From positions 1,984,001 through 2,048,000 of the forward strand of contig NW_020825288.1 in the NCBI RefSeq assembly GCF_003286085.1: 64,000 nucleotides of DNA, given 5' to 3'. The translations under genes were made by a program, and so were the position numbers. How positions within the stretch are numbered: the stretch's first letter is position 1; each line of letters starts with the position of its first letter. Under the pieces are notes generated by a model that was given only the letters and a program-made list of their open reading frames with translations, was not told where the DNA came from and did not search any database. Of the stretch, positions 34,301-45,329 are shown one piece after another. This stretch comes from Drosophila persimilis (taxonomy: Eukaryota > Arthropoda > Insecta > Diptera > Drosophilidae).

Positions 34301-37300
34301 CCAGGTACTCCTATATCGCTGCCTGCTACATACATTCGCACCCATTCCATACACCTTTGCGGTATTCTAACAATGGGTAGCAGCACACGATGCGCGATAC
34401 ACGAATTCACGATACAATTAATGGCCACCAGGAGGCTCGACGTCGGGCCACATTTGATTTGTATTTATATGAATCAGCAGCGTTGCACGAATCTGATTTC
34501 CGCGGCAGAAGCGAGCGGAAAAGGAGAATGAAATCGAACAAATATTTATAACCCAATCGCCTGCTGCCCTGCTACCCGCCTGCTGCCCGTCGGCTTCTGT
34601 CTGTCAGTTAGTTGGCAGCACGGCAGGAAAAGTCACGCCAGGATGGCAGCCGGGTAAACTATAGTAATTGAAAGCGATATCCTTGCGCGGTCTCTCCTCA
34701 AGGGCACCGAGGCCTGGTGACTGGCCGGCGCCAGCCACTGAGATTGGCCGAGGGACGTGCGGACTCCAGTCCTATTATCCGATTGCTGGCGCGGCACTAT
34801 TCACGTTTTCCCTGCCAATACCGATGTGGCATGTAATTTGATTATATACAAGCTTCTATCTCCATCTAGGACCGCACAATGTTTGTCTAATTGACAGTAA
34901 TTAAACGAATGCTCAGGCCAGGGCCACAGCCACTGCGAGAGCGAAAGCGAGAGCCAGGGCCAGGGGCACTGCCGGAGTCAAAGTCAGAGTCAGAGTGGCG
35001 GCAAATTTGCCACATCAGCCCGAATGTCATAGCCAAATTGATGAATGATGACCCAGGTCGAGTCCGATGGGCAATGGGCCAGGACTGGGTAGAGCAACAG
35101 CTCTGGCATGCGTGTGGCCGTAGATTGGTTGGGGATCCTGCCAGGAAAATGCAGAGTCATTCGCATATTAAATAAAAATCAACAGAACAAAGTGTTGCGC
35201 CCTGACACAGCAGCAGCACAGCACAGCAGCTCAAACATGGCATGCCTGGAGGATGGACTGAGGGACGGACGGCAGCGACTGAGATTTTCAAATGCCAATG
35301 TCAGTGCCATTGCCATTGCTGTTGCTGTTGCTTTAGCCATTGCTACTGCCACTGCCACTGCCATTGCCATTGCCATTGGGGGACCCTGACGTGTATTGCC
35401 AAAAATTCGATTTTCGATTGGTTGTCGTTCGCCTTTGTGCCCGCCGTGACCTCGCTGTCGTCGGAAGACCTGAATGGCAGCAGCAGCAGCAGCAGCAGAA
35501 GCAGAAACATTGTGTTGGCTGCACATTTCCCCATACACGTGCGGCGGGGCGGGCGTATCTGTGTGCGATAATGCGGCTGCTGCATTTGCAATTTGCTAAA
35601 TTCATCGGATGCCAAGCCAGACCATGCAACGGCAACGGCAACGGCAGCAGAAATTGCACCAACAGCCACATGGAAATGCAGCCAGCAGTGAAAAAGTTTC
35701 AGCTTGGGCTTCCACAGAAACTGTTGAAGGACTCGCCCACCTGTCCGTCACCGGATTTATGGCCAAAGGCTTTTCGGGTGTTTTCCCTCTTACCAACGCT
35801 TCAACAGAGCCCGGGGATTGCTTCGATTTTTTGCTTTGTTTTTCGTACTTTTTTTTGTTGCTGCCGGGGGTCAGAGTTTCGGACTTTAAGAGTCTTGAAG
35901 TAGCAAAAATATTATCCCAAACTCATTTTAATATTGTTGGAAAATTGTTGGGGGCTTCATTCAGATTTTCGAAAGCCCATAAATGTTTTTGTTTTGTTTT
36001 CAGATTATTCTACCAGTACAAATGGTATAAGTTCGCAGAGTTTTAAATTCCCATTCGGATTTGTATGGGTTTTTTTCGTTGATGAGTTTCCTAAAATATA
36101 AGTTTTTCCCGATAAAACTTTGGAGTAGGAACTAATTGCCTGTCGAGCCTGTCCCTTCAATCTCGTTCCTAAGAAACCAAATCTCAAGTGAAGTCCGACA
36201 GCCAGTCAGTCAGTCAGTCGGTCTGTCAGTCGGGTAAATCAGTAATGACATCTTATCAATCAGTTCGACAGGTGGAAGGACTGCTTCCGGGGATGAATCC
36301 TAATTAATTTTTGATGCTGGAGCGGCGATAAGGCCACAGCAGCCATTATGCAGGTGGACTCGACATCAAAGTGGCCGCAAACGGAGTGCCGGGCACACGA
36401 ATAATCTTGCACGCTCCTGTGGCTCTCACACAAAGCCGACTCGAAGCCTTTTTCGGCTTGGCTGAAATTTGATTAAGTGAGTGCCAAAGACCGCAGAACG
36501 GGCGGACGGAGGGCCATCAATTTGAATCAGTTGGTTGGGGCCCAATAAATAAGGTCTGCAGAGCCGAGACGCGGAGACGCTGAGACGCTGAGACGTCCGC
36601 CATATTAGCAGACATTTTTAACAATTCACCGTAATGGCCGGGGATCAGTTTTGGCCAAGGTGAGCCACCAGCCAGACAGACTGCCAGGCAAATGAATGTT
36701 TCAGCCGGAATGGCGTCATTTAATCAGGCAAAGTGATTTTTCCACTCTCCACGCACACACGGCAGATACTTATGCACAATAAACTTATCATTCCTGTGTC
36801 TGTGTGTGTGTGTGTGTGTGCGAGAGATACGACAGGATGTAGGAGGAGCAGCAGGAGCAGCGGAGCTCACGTAGACAGGAAGCCGACACAGTGCCAGCTG
36901 ATGTTAAGGTAGTTTAACCTTACGCAGCGACCCAACGGTAAATCTACGCCCGCTGTCATGCAAAGTTCCCAAAGCCGTGCCCCAGAGTCGGCCCCAATCC
37001 CAGCTCCGAACCCGACTCCAAGCGGTCCTCGATGTGCGTGTCTGCCTCGCGACTTTTCCTCTCTACTTGCTCGTTTTTTTCTTCTTCTTCATTTCCCCAG
37101 GAGGCGGAGGGAAATTTATTACCATTTTGCAGTTATAATGTTTCAATATCTCTTTGAGGGGAAATAGAAATGGAGAGATGGAGGCCTGAGGCCGGTGAGC
37201 CCATTATCGCAATTTAAGCACGATTCTGGCGGATATATATCCCCCGCTTAGGTGCCCCCCAGACAGACCGCTACGTGATGCATGAACCGTTGCTGGAGGG

Positions 37301-38969
37301 AGGAGACGCTACGCCTAAAATGGTTAAGTCCCAACATTTTGGGCACCAATTGGGGTCAATAATTGGGGGCAAAGAGCCCGAAGCATGGCTGGTTAAGCCA
37401 ACTAATTGGCATGTGCCGGCCTCCTAATGAGTTGCCAAAACTTCAGCAACAGCGGCCCCAAAACAGCTGCGTCAGATACATTTCAAAGTGGAAATGGCAA
37501 CGAAATGAGTCGTCTATTTCATTTGATTTCATTTGATTTTAATTCCTGCAACAATGTGGGAACTGCTGCCCTCCATCTCATTGTTTCGCTTTACATTTCC
37601 ACAGAATTTCACGAATGGCGGGAAATAAATCCTGGCAGTTACACCACATATACAATATTAGTTTGCATTTGCCTTTTTCAGACATTATTATGCTTCGAAC
37701 AATGGCCAGAATCAGTTACATTCGAATGAGTGGAAATAATTGCAAAAGGATGGTGATGTCTGTGCTGTCTGAATGTTCATTTGAATGCGAAACATCATGG
37801 TCCATGGCAGACCACAGCCACGTCTCTCTAGAACGGAGAACCACTTCGAAGTGAATTATAAATCGGTTTTAAGCACAAAATTGTAATTAAAGGCTACTCG
37901 AAAAGGACATAATATCGGGCATATAGTATAGTTCTGTAAATCAACAAAAACACCACTAGATTACGGCCTGTCAAGATTCAATAACCATTTATTTAATTGC
38001 AAGAATAACATTTGTATTGTTCCCAAAAAAAGAACAAATAATGTGCACAATACGATGTTAATAATGCCATAATTAAGCCGGTCATGAAAAGAACATACAT
38101 ATCCCGCAATTGTCAAGTTCACAATAAAACATTAATTAATTTGATTCAATTTGGTTCAATAGTTTGAACAGTTTTCCAATTACGCGCAGTGCCATCGAGT
38201 GGAGATAGTCCTTGTAAGGGAGTTGATACCCAATAAAACGGTTTTCAATGGAAATTGAAAACTGCAGCTGCTTGATAATGTTGGTTTTTTTTTCCGATAT
38301 GCTGCTGCTGGTATTTGTAAAAGTACGAGTATCTATTGTCACGCGGCGGCACCCACATAAAATGCAATCCGTGGCAAATATTCGGTGTGGAAAGCATTCG
38401 ATGCAAGTGGTGCAAAACATTTTATGCTTCATCAGGCCGAAAAAAGCCAAAAGCTTTTGGTTTCCCAGAAGTGGGGCAGGGGCAGTGGCAGGGGCAGGGG
38501 GGCAGGCGTTTATGGGCGGCATGGTTTGGTTCGGAAAGAGAGACTTTATCGGGCCAACTACAGCTATCGGTTATGCAGGATGCTGCCACCGCAGTGGCAG
38601 AGGAAGTGGCAGGGGCAATTGCAGAGGCAGAGGCAGAGGCAGTGCCAGTGGCAACGGCAACGGCAACGGAAGGGGAAGAGGAAGCGGCCCCAGCTGCTAC
38701 ACTTTTCCAATTTACACATTCTATCATTGGTTATGAAATTTTCATTAATTTTCCCACACACTCGCACATATACTCGAATACTTAATGAAAGCAGGAAAAC
38801 ATACGCCAGAGGTCAGCCTCTGTCCCGATGCGGCGGCCCGGCAAATGAAATTGTTCAGTTTATTTAATTGTTTGGTGTTTGGTGTTTGTGCAACCGCCAC
38901 TCGGGCTCATTTGGGATGCAAATGCGGCCCGGATCGCGGATAAACAACAACATTTTTTGGGGGCTGCAA

Positions 38970-38975
38970 TTTATT
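38970..38975 (-). terminator. Poly(A) signal for hugin
   Basis: AATAAA on the - strand (TTTATT on +), about 300 nt past the hugin stop codon and the first clear signal in that direction. Confidence 0.5.
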
Positions 38976-39278
38976 TAAATTAAATTATTAAATACATAGT
39001 TCGTACGAGCAGTATATATAGATATATATGTAGGTATACTATATGTTGTATGTACATCATTAGTTTCTCGCGTAGTGCCTATTTGGTATGCATATGTGGG
39101 GGTATTGGCGCTGTGTATGCGGCGCGTTGCGTCGCGTCACTTTGCCTCGAATTCGGCTGGCTATGATGTGGGTTAAGTAAGCTTATGAGGCCACGCGGGC
39201 TGGCCTCAACCTTGTCCTGGGTATCGTCCTCGTTTGTCGTTTCCGTGCTGCTCTGTGTCCTTGTGTCCTTGTCGTGAC

Positions 39279-41419
39279 TCAATCGCCGCCGCTGCCAGCA
39301 CTGCCGCATACTTGAGCACGTTTGCCCAGGCGCGGCTTGAACGGCACCGATTTCTTCATCATGCGCGACATGAACTGGCCGCCAGCCGCCTCCCCGCTGG
39401 CCCCCCCGGCGTCCAGGAGCTGCTGGAAGTCAATGCTGCGTCCAAGGCGTGGCGTGCGCACGCGAAAAGCGGGCTCGCCATTGCTCTGCACTGTCAAGGA
39501 AAAGGCAAAGGCAAAGGCAAAGCAAAACCAGAAGCGAAAGCGAAAAAGGATTTAGAAAAAATGCCAAAATAATCGAGATGATGAACGTGTTTGGGGCACC
39601 AATTAGAGCAGCGCTCCGTTGCGTATACGCAGCGTGTGCCACAGCGTTACACTTACACTGTCGCAGCTTCTGCAGCAGCAGGTAGTAGGTCAAAGGCGGC
39701 ATGCTATCCAAGTCGAACTCCTGTGCCTGTGGCGGCAGCGGAGCCACGGCCGCAGCCTTTTGCGACAAACTGTTCTCCTCCAGCTCGTCAATGATGTCAG
39801 TCAGCTCTTTGTACTCGCCCATGGCCCGCTTATGGCGCGCTTCCGTCATCGCAGCTCGCACCGCATCGGCCCCGCCTCCCGCCGACGATCCTCTGGCAGG
39901 GCCTGCGCTGATGTGATTTGCCAAATCCAGTTTGTTTGCGCCCTGCACAAATAAAGTGCCACGCGGCAAAGAACAGAACAGAAGAGAACAGAGCAGAACA
40001 GAGAAAATGCGGCACGCACATAAGAAAAGAAAAGGAAAAATATTTGAGATATTTCCTTGGAGGTTTTTGGGGCCCAGGCGAACAGGAGAACCTTTCAAAC
40101 TGTCGACACGTGTTAAGTTATTTTTATGCTGCCTATTTATGCCCCTACGTGCGCTGCACACACACACACACACACAACCAAGGTCTGAAAGTGCGGCTGA
40201 GAGTGTGAGTGCAGGAGTGCGTAAGTGCGTAAGTGTGCGAGTCAAGCACTTTATTGTTTCAATTTACAGCCCGGCGGCAGGCTGGCAGCAGTGTGTGCCG
40301 CTTGATTAGACAACTCAATGTAGATTGAAATGCCAACACCTTAAATCGGCTTGTAAATCGCACTTCACCCATAAACGCTTACTCAGTTCGAGTATCTGTG
40401 TGCGTGTATGTGTGGGCCTGAAGGGGGACGATTTCTTCACATTTTCCGTACGGCTGAGGTGTGTTCTCGAAACCCGAAACAATCGAAAAGCGGCCGTGCT
40501 CTTCGATGCAACGACCTTCACCGAGTACAGGGCATCTACTAGTCGGGGCGCTCTTTCTTGTTTTGTTTCAATATTAAGTTCGTTAGGGAATTATGTATTC
40601 GATAAAATATTCATGGAATATTCGCCGGAACACAATTTATTTATGTCAAATGCTTTCCGTGACCTCTGGCACTGGCAGGAACACTCTTTGGTGTTGCGAA
40701 AATCACCTCGGACTTGCTTGAAGAACTGAGCTATTCACATTTGAAATATGCACACAAATATTGTACTATCCTTATTTCTGTCTATGGGAATACTGAGAGT
40801 AATATTTGGCGGTGAAGGTGAAGTCCCACCTAATGTTGTATTTGATACAACTAAGAGGGTCCTGAGTCCTCTCTTCCCCTTTCCATCAGCATTTTCCTGC
40901 TTTGGTCCACTATTCTTTATAGAATAAAACATTCTCCAAGTACCGGGCATTAATTCGGTTATCAATATTCATGGACAGAATAAATTACGTATACGACGGG
41001 GAACTCTGACCGCGTTTAACTTTCAAATAGAACTGGAACTGGAATCGATTTCCTTTTCCGAAAAAGATGCTACCACAGATGCAGACGACAGAAAGGAAAT
41101 TGAAGCTCGAGTTGCACCAGAACTCAGAATTTCAATGGCATTACTGCTGCTGAAGTTACGAATAGTTTTACCAAATTTCCGCCCGACCTTGTGCGGTGCA
41201 GGGTGCAGGGTGCAGTGTCTCAGGGACAGCGAGGAAGAGAGCAGCTTAACGCGTAACGCTTGTGCACTTGTGCCCGGGCAAATAAAACTAATTAAGTGGC
41301 GCTTGTTCGGCAAGCGGCCCGCCCCGCGCACTCACCTGCAGGGCCTTGGCCTGGCTGGAGACGAGGACGTAGCAGGATGCCGCGATAAGCAGCAAACTGC
41401 CATAACTCGGTCTACACAT
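39279..41419 (-). CDS. Hug: Hugin neuropeptide precursor (pyrokinin/neuromedin U family)
   Basis: Three coding exons on the - strand, 41336-41419, 39657-39942 and 39279-39490, join with GT-AG introns to 193 residues. Exon 1 encodes the start MCRPSYGSLLLIAASCYVLV, a signal peptide of about 23 residues. Exon 2 holds the conserved spacer region (GEYKELTDIIDELEENSL, then PPLTYYLLLQKLR). Exon 3 carries two C-terminally amidated peptides. Hug-gamma is QLQSNGEPAFRVRTPRL (residues 123-139, before G-R), with its first Gln split from exon 2. The pyrokinin is SVPFKPRL (171-178), between K-K and G-K-R. Both end in the PRL-amide core that activates pyrokinin receptors. In D. melanogaster hugin is made by a few neurons of the subesophageal zone and affects feeding and locomotion. 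The tail after the last cleavage (AQVCGSAGSGGD) is slightly longer than in D. melanogaster. Family and exon structure leave little doubt. Confidence 0.96.
39943..41335 (-). other. Hugin intron 1 (1.4 kb), no gene seen
   Basis: The donor CTGCAG then GTGAGT lies at 41336/41335 and the acceptor TTTGTGCAG ends at 39943. It contains a CA repeat at about 40157-40175 and otherwise unremarkable sequence. No coding potential is seen on either strand. Confidence 0.8.
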
Positions 41420-41560
41420 AACTGGCTCTGGCACACAGACTCCGGCACGAACTCGGGGCACAAACTCGGGGTCCGTTAAGCGTTCTGTTTTTGCCTTTTA
41501 CGAGGACACAGGCGACGGCGGAGCTGGCGATAACAACTCTCTTGGACCGCGTTGCAGGAC

Positions 41561-41566
41561 AACTGA
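41561..41566 (-). promoter_or_regulatory. Initiator of hugin (predicted transcription start at 41564)
   Basis: TCAGTT on the - strand fits the Drosophila initiator consensus. The A at 41564 is 34 nt from the first T of the TATA box, a few bases longer than typical. The implied 5' UTR is about 145 nt. Confidence 0.65.
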
Positions 41567-41590
41567 TGGCAGTCCCGAGGCGATTCGCAA

Positions 41591-41598
41591 TTTTTATA
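41591..41598 (-). promoter_or_regulatory. TATA box of hugin
   Basis: TATAAAAA on the - strand, 172 nt upstream of the hugin ATG. An initiator matching TCAKTY lies at the expected distance downstream (next entry), so this is a credible focused promoter, as expected for a neuropeptide gene. Confidence 0.75.
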
Positions 41599-41599
41599 G

Positions 41600-44500
41600 C
41601 CCCGTGCGCTGGGCCCCATGCGAGCATGATTAGGCCCTTGAATGACAGTCGCTAAATGATTTGTTATGCACGCTCTAATGCCCGCAGCAACAGGCGGTCG
41701 GAGAGGACTACTGCCCGCTGGTCAGCGGGGCAAATAAGCGTTAAATCCCGAACGGAAGTGCCAACAATTTGTCCTACACAGAGAGGAGAGCACGGAGAGC
41801 ACGGAGAGAGCGAGAGCCGGGAACAGTGGAGCTCAGAACGGTTTACACTGGCATTCCCAGTGTACGAGTGCGGGGACAACCTCCTGCTTTATGCAAATCA
41901 AAGCGCGTGAAAAACCTGCCACGCCCCAAATAGCCGGGGTATTAATGCCAGCACCAACGCCCCTGCAGACACGTCAATGCGAATGCCGCTGCCAATCGAT
42001 CAATCTTGTTTAAATGTTGACAGTTGTCTTCACATTGTATCCCAGCTTGAGGCTTGTTTGTCGCTGGCTGTGGCTGTGGGGGGGGAAAGGCTTGCTTGTT
42101 GGCGTGGGCGTTGGCCCACTGCTGGCTTATTTAAATGCCATTTTCTGAGCCGCATTAGGTTCAATTTGTTGGGCAAACAGCTGCGCACCTTGGCTGACAA
42201 CCGGCAGCCGGCTCACTCCTAACACGAAAAAAGACACGGCCCGGCCCGAAGGCAAAAGTTTTCCGTCGTCGTCCTGCCGCCTGTCAGCAGGCATTTTCGA
42301 TCTGATTCGAAAACTTTGATTGTCGATTGTCAAATCAATTGGTCAACACGGGAATCTGGCTGGCATAAGCCCTGGAACCTTTGCATTCTGCATGCTTCAC
42401 AGGGTTTCGAACGAGAGAGATCTTTCATTGTCCTGCCATCCGTCAGAGGGCTGCAAATCACGAGTATTTTCAATTAACACACCACTGCCCCAGCTCAGAC
42501 CTCGACAATCCATCAGAGTCGGTTTTCCTTGGAGCTGAAACTGCTGTTGCCACTGCTGTATTTGCAACAGTTGCAACATCCCATTCCGGAGACTGAAAAG
42601 CTGCTGCCCGAGTGTTTATTTTCGCCACTAATTTACACAAACACGACCCGAACCCGAGACCCCGAGACCCCCAGAACCACCAACCCAAACGCTGACCCCA
42701 GAGCTGGCATTTATTTATTTAGTAACTCAATGTGGAGCAGCAGCTTTCCCCCCTGCCACAGCTCTGAAGGATTTATCTATTTGTCCAGGGCTTAAAATAT
42801 TTCTGTTAAAAAGAAACAAATACTCTGAACGTAACGTTTAGTCCATGGGATACCTCTCAATCGGCTTTGTTTATTTGGAAAATCAGCTAAAAATAATCTA
42901 CAAAAGCCCACAAGCTCCTATCAAAGAGTCCCACATGAGAGATTATAAAAGAAAAGATACTTATTTTCGATAAAACGATGGAGAATTAGAGGGTCCAATA
43001 GAAGACTAACCAGAATAGGAATATAGTAGATATGCTTCCTTGATTAATACAAATATACCCCTAGTCCTCAAAGAGTACCTTCTATAATGGCAGGTTTATT
43101 TAGAATTCCTCATAAATTGTCTGGAATTTCTAATAAATAGCACTAGCACATTCACAGTTGCCTTAACACCTGTCAAACAGTAACTAATGGGACTAATTCC
43201 TATTGATAAGTGCACTCTGCACACCTTGGCCCCATTTGCCGCAGCCAAAGCCAAGGCCAGAGATACCGATGGATGCGATTCAATAAGTTTGTGGCATTAA
43301 TGTTTGCTCTGCGAATTTGCCACTGGTTCAATTAGTTGCCCTGGTGCGCTTTATCAGTTGGCTAATGCTCCGGCGCTAAGTCGCCAAGTGACGGGACTGC
43401 TAATGCCCTTCAACAGCCTTCGAGCAGCACCCGTTGGAGGCTGGGTGTCGTTCGGCCGGGGCCTGGCCGAGTTCCGGCGAAGGGATTTAATTGAATTAGT
43501 TGTGTCCCGTAAGCGCCGCTTTGAAGTTTGCACTTTGCACCCGCCCACACGCCCGCATCCGCATCCGCATCAGCACCGGCCGATATCGGTCCAAGGCCTG
43601 GTCCTTGCGCACTTTCTGTTGACCCACGGAGCAGGCTCTGTTGACATTCAAGCGCTTAGGCGGAACTCGAGTGCCGGAAGGGCAACGGCTTTATGGAGTT
43701 TCCGTCAAGTCCAGCACTCGCCCAGTGCCAGGGAAATAATTAAGCTAAGCAGAGTGGGAGAGTGGGAGAGTGGGAGGGAAGGACTCTGCCAGTCGGGCAA
43801 CCAATAAATAATGGCGCATGAAATTTATAAGCCACCAAAGTGGGCCACGACAATGGTGTGGTTTTTATCCCCCTCGAAAATCCAAGTATTAAAACATTTA
43901 GTTGCCAATCTTGGCAGTGGAACAGTCCTGGCAGTCCCTGGCCGGACCCGGCAAACAAGCCAAGCTGACAGCCGAAGGACAATGTAACGAGCAGCGAGGA
44001 CTCGGCAATGGGTCTGAGAATCTCGGCAAGGCTGCCATTGTCTCACTCCATCAATCTCTATTTACTGTAATAGATATACATATACGAGTATACTTGTGTA
44101 TGTTTAGCTGTGTGTGTGTGTGTGTGTGTGTGTCTTACAGCACTTATAAATCCTTAAAAATATTGAAATCAAGACGCTGAAGGACAGCCAGAGCAGCAGC
44201 CCCCGTCCATTTGTTACAAGAGTTGGATAAAAGCGATTTATGTCGACTGCCAAGGACATTTCAACTTCAATTCAATGTACTGCCACAAGTGTAAGCCGGC
44301 TGGGTCTGCGGTCATCTGTGATGATGTGGTAGCTGTTTTATAGCCAAATCGAGTCAGCGGGATAAAGTGCTGTCAGAGCAGGCTTTTGTCTTGCAGGAAT
44401 ATACATTTAGGGATTACCAGATAGACTAAGGAGAAGTCACTTGTAGGGGATTTGCTTGAGAGTTTCCACTTTACTTAGTGCCGCAAAAACTACCCAGCGA

Positions 44501-45329
44501 AAAAGAACTTTCGAAGCTGCACACCCACATAATCCCCGCTTTAATCCCGCCTTTAAGGCAACAGCTCGTCTGTATGCTATTCCCCTCAAGTGTCAGCACT
44601 CGACAGCACTGCAGCCGTCTCTCCGTCCGGCTCCCCTCCGCTGGAGATATGCAGATGCGTGGCTTTCCTCTCAAACAGAATGCAAGCCAAGAGCTCTCTC
44701 ACTGCGTATACGCAATATATATTTCTGTTATTTTAATGTGGCAGGGACGGACGACGGAGATGGAGATGGAGATGGAAGTTCGTTCCGTGTTGAGTTGGAC
44801 AAATTGCCGAGCATATCAATATGCCGTGGAATGGGTTTATGGTCTCCGAATGCGGTATGCACACAAAGATTTCCCCATTGTAACAGTCGCTACATTTTGG
44901 CAATTTCCCACCGTTTTACAGCCTCACGCTCTGCGATTATTTCATAAATAATTTATTTATTCATTTGCAGTTTCCCCGGCGACGACTGTTGTGCGCTCGA
45001 GCGCTGAATCGAGGCTCTGCGAGCAACTCAAACAGAGAGACACGTACCGGAAGAGGTGCCCCCGTGAGGATTGGCCAATGGAGTGGTGGAGCCCCGTTGT
45101 AGCTCCGGTCTCCGGCTCGGAGCGATGTCGGGCATGAGGACCAACTTCCCGGTCCCGTGGTTTGCATTGCAGATTGCAATTATTCGCGTTTTAAATTACG
45201 CGCACAGTTTGTCAAAGATAAACTTGGCGGCACAGCCACGACGACGGGAGATCATTATGTTCAGAGCAATGGAAAGGACTTTAATAAGCAACGTTTTAAT
45301 CAGAGTGCCGGGCGTTAAGTGACCGCGAA
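41600..45329. other. Region between the hugin promoter and Octbeta3R, no gene seen
   Basis: This 3.7 kb lies between divergent genes: hugin reads left and Octbeta3R reads right. It should contain the upstream control DNA of both. A TG run lies at about 44109-44133 and GTGGGAGA repeats at 43754-43780. No coding frame is credible. Confidence 0.65.
44109..44133. repeat. TG dinucleotide microsatellite
   Basis: About 12 uninterrupted TG units upstream of Octbeta3R. Confidence 0.85.

Larger units (their letters stand above)
28140..38960. other. Intergenic DNA upstream of the hugin 3' end, no gene seen
   Basis: Nearly 11 kb without a supportable gene. Simple repeats are frequent: TGGCAG/TGGCAC units at 29097-29157, CCA at about 29546-29571, GGC at 30048-30076, an 11-bp unit at 30801-30865, CA at about 31359-31387, GCCATT at about 35300-35380 and TG near 36800-36820. 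An AT-rich block spans about 31.9-32.9 kb. Open frames over the repeats are artefacts of composition. Confidence 0.7.

Noticed and set aside
38248-38867. Gly/Arg-rich open frame resembling an RGG protein
   Set aside because: The pattern comes from GGCAGN and GGCAAC repeats, open in several frames on both strands, with no splice support.
39079-39309. Open frame on the - strand downstream of hugin
   Set aside because: It overlaps the hugin end in another frame and continues into the 3' UTR; no family resemblance.
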